64,000 nucleotides of DNA from Algoriphagus vanfongensis DSM 17529 (lineage in GTDB: Bacteria; Bacteroidota; Bacteroidia; Cytophagales; Cyclobacteriaceae): the NCBI RefSeq assembly GCF_000429465.1, contig NZ_AUBX01000001.1:43724-107723 (forward strand). Reading direction: 5' to 3'. The translations under genes and the position numbers were made by a program. The notes under the pieces were generated by a model that worked only from the letters and a program-made list of their open reading frames with translations, searched no databases and was not told where the DNA came from. Every line of letters begins with the position of its first letter. Position 1 is the stretch's first letter. Positions 63,813 through 64,000 of this stretch are shown here, one piece after another.

Positions 63813-64000
63813 TTATTGGTATTTCCAATTTGTCATTACATCCGCGACGTCCTTTCCGACCTCTATCTCTAACCGAGATAAGAGTTGGTCGTTATTTAAT
63901 CTCTCCTCTTTACTAAGGTCAGTATTGACTAAAAAATTGAGCATCTTTTCTAAAATCTCTATGCTATTTGCCTCCATTATGTGCCTTGCTGCCCTGTAAA
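63813..64000 (-). CDS. C-terminus of an unknown gene (5' part beyond right edge)
   Basis: On the minus strand an open frame enters at 64000 and ends with TAA at 63815-63813. The last 61 residues are helical and charged (ILEKMLNFLVNTDLSKEERL; SRLEIEVGKDVADVMTNWKY) and look like genuine protein, without a known motif. The Met at residue 8 of the visible part would give a 54-residue small protein if that is the start. The gene is convergent with DUF3892. Confidence 0.5.
   Translation of the reverse strand, partial: YRAARHIMEANSIEILEKMLNFLVNTDLSKEERLNNDQLLSRLEIEVGKDVADVMTNWKYQ

Noticed and set aside
63805..63999. A plus-strand 64-codon frame at the right edge
   Set aside because: It is hydrophobic and serine-rich in a way typical of an antisense shadow; the minus-strand frame over the same bases reads like real protein.
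1..64000. CRISPR arrays, transposases, complete tRNA/rRNA genes
   Set aside because: I saw no spaced short direct repeats, no DDE/HUH transposase motifs and no full tRNA or rRNA sequence on either strand.

Overview
The window looks like a chromosome segment of a marine-type Bacteroidota, most likely Cytophagales (Cyclobacteriaceae, Algoriphagus-like). The evidence is two SusC/SusD pairs, an ECF sigma/FecR pair, a formylglycine sulfatase, LytTR two-component genes, many lipoproteins and beta-barrels, AT-rich spacers and few Shine-Dalgarno sites. The genus is an inference from gene content and sequence style.

Layout. 1-2.3 kb: a LytS/LytTR sensor-regulator pair (the regulator is cut by the left edge) and a small HTH-like protein. 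2.5-10.3 kb: a MauE-like membrane protein and a DUF6520-like secreted peptide on the plus strand, convergent with a TlpA-like/SusC/SusD operon on the minus strand. 10.3-11.3 kb: about 1 kb of structured non-coding DNA. 11.3-20.6 kb: a defence island. It holds an XRE-like regulator, a HEPN-type protein divergent from a 1426-residue nuclease-STAND NTPase (Avs-like), a 5' remnant of another nuclease-type gene, and a CBASS-like operon (membrane macro-domain protein, CD-NTase, S-4TM effector). Two attC-like imperfect inverted repeats lie just after stop codons in this operon. 21-24.6 kb: a HAD phosphatase, small lipoproteins and remnants.

24.2-35.9 kb: an AhpD-like gene, then a sulfatase polysaccharide-utilization locus (ECF sigma, FecR, SusC with STN domain, SusD, S1 sulfatase), a small outer-membrane protein, an AraC regulator and a DHFR-like reductase. 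36.1-43.9 kb: minus-strand membrane and envelope genes (DUF4386, polysaccharide deacetylase, PD40 propeller, DUF418, AraC, a lipoprotein broken by an amber codon, a beta-barrel). 44.5-54.5 kb: a second AhpD-like copy, then an OmpR/HK pair driving a CzcCBA-type heavy-metal RND efflux operon that ends in a SBF-type transporter gene carrying an in-frame TGA. 54.5-64 kb: an outer-membrane protein, a frameshifted second copy of the 34-kb gene, a TIG-domain lipoprotein, a GAF/PAS histidine kinase with a single-domain response regulator, a DUF3892 protein and the C-terminus of a gene cut by the right edge.

Two long direct duplications (about 20.3 and 22.5 kb apart), a 55-bp partial repeat, two nonsense codons and one frameshift show that this part of the chromosome is being rearranged and is decaying. 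I saw no complete tRNA, rRNA, transposase, integrase or CRISPR array.
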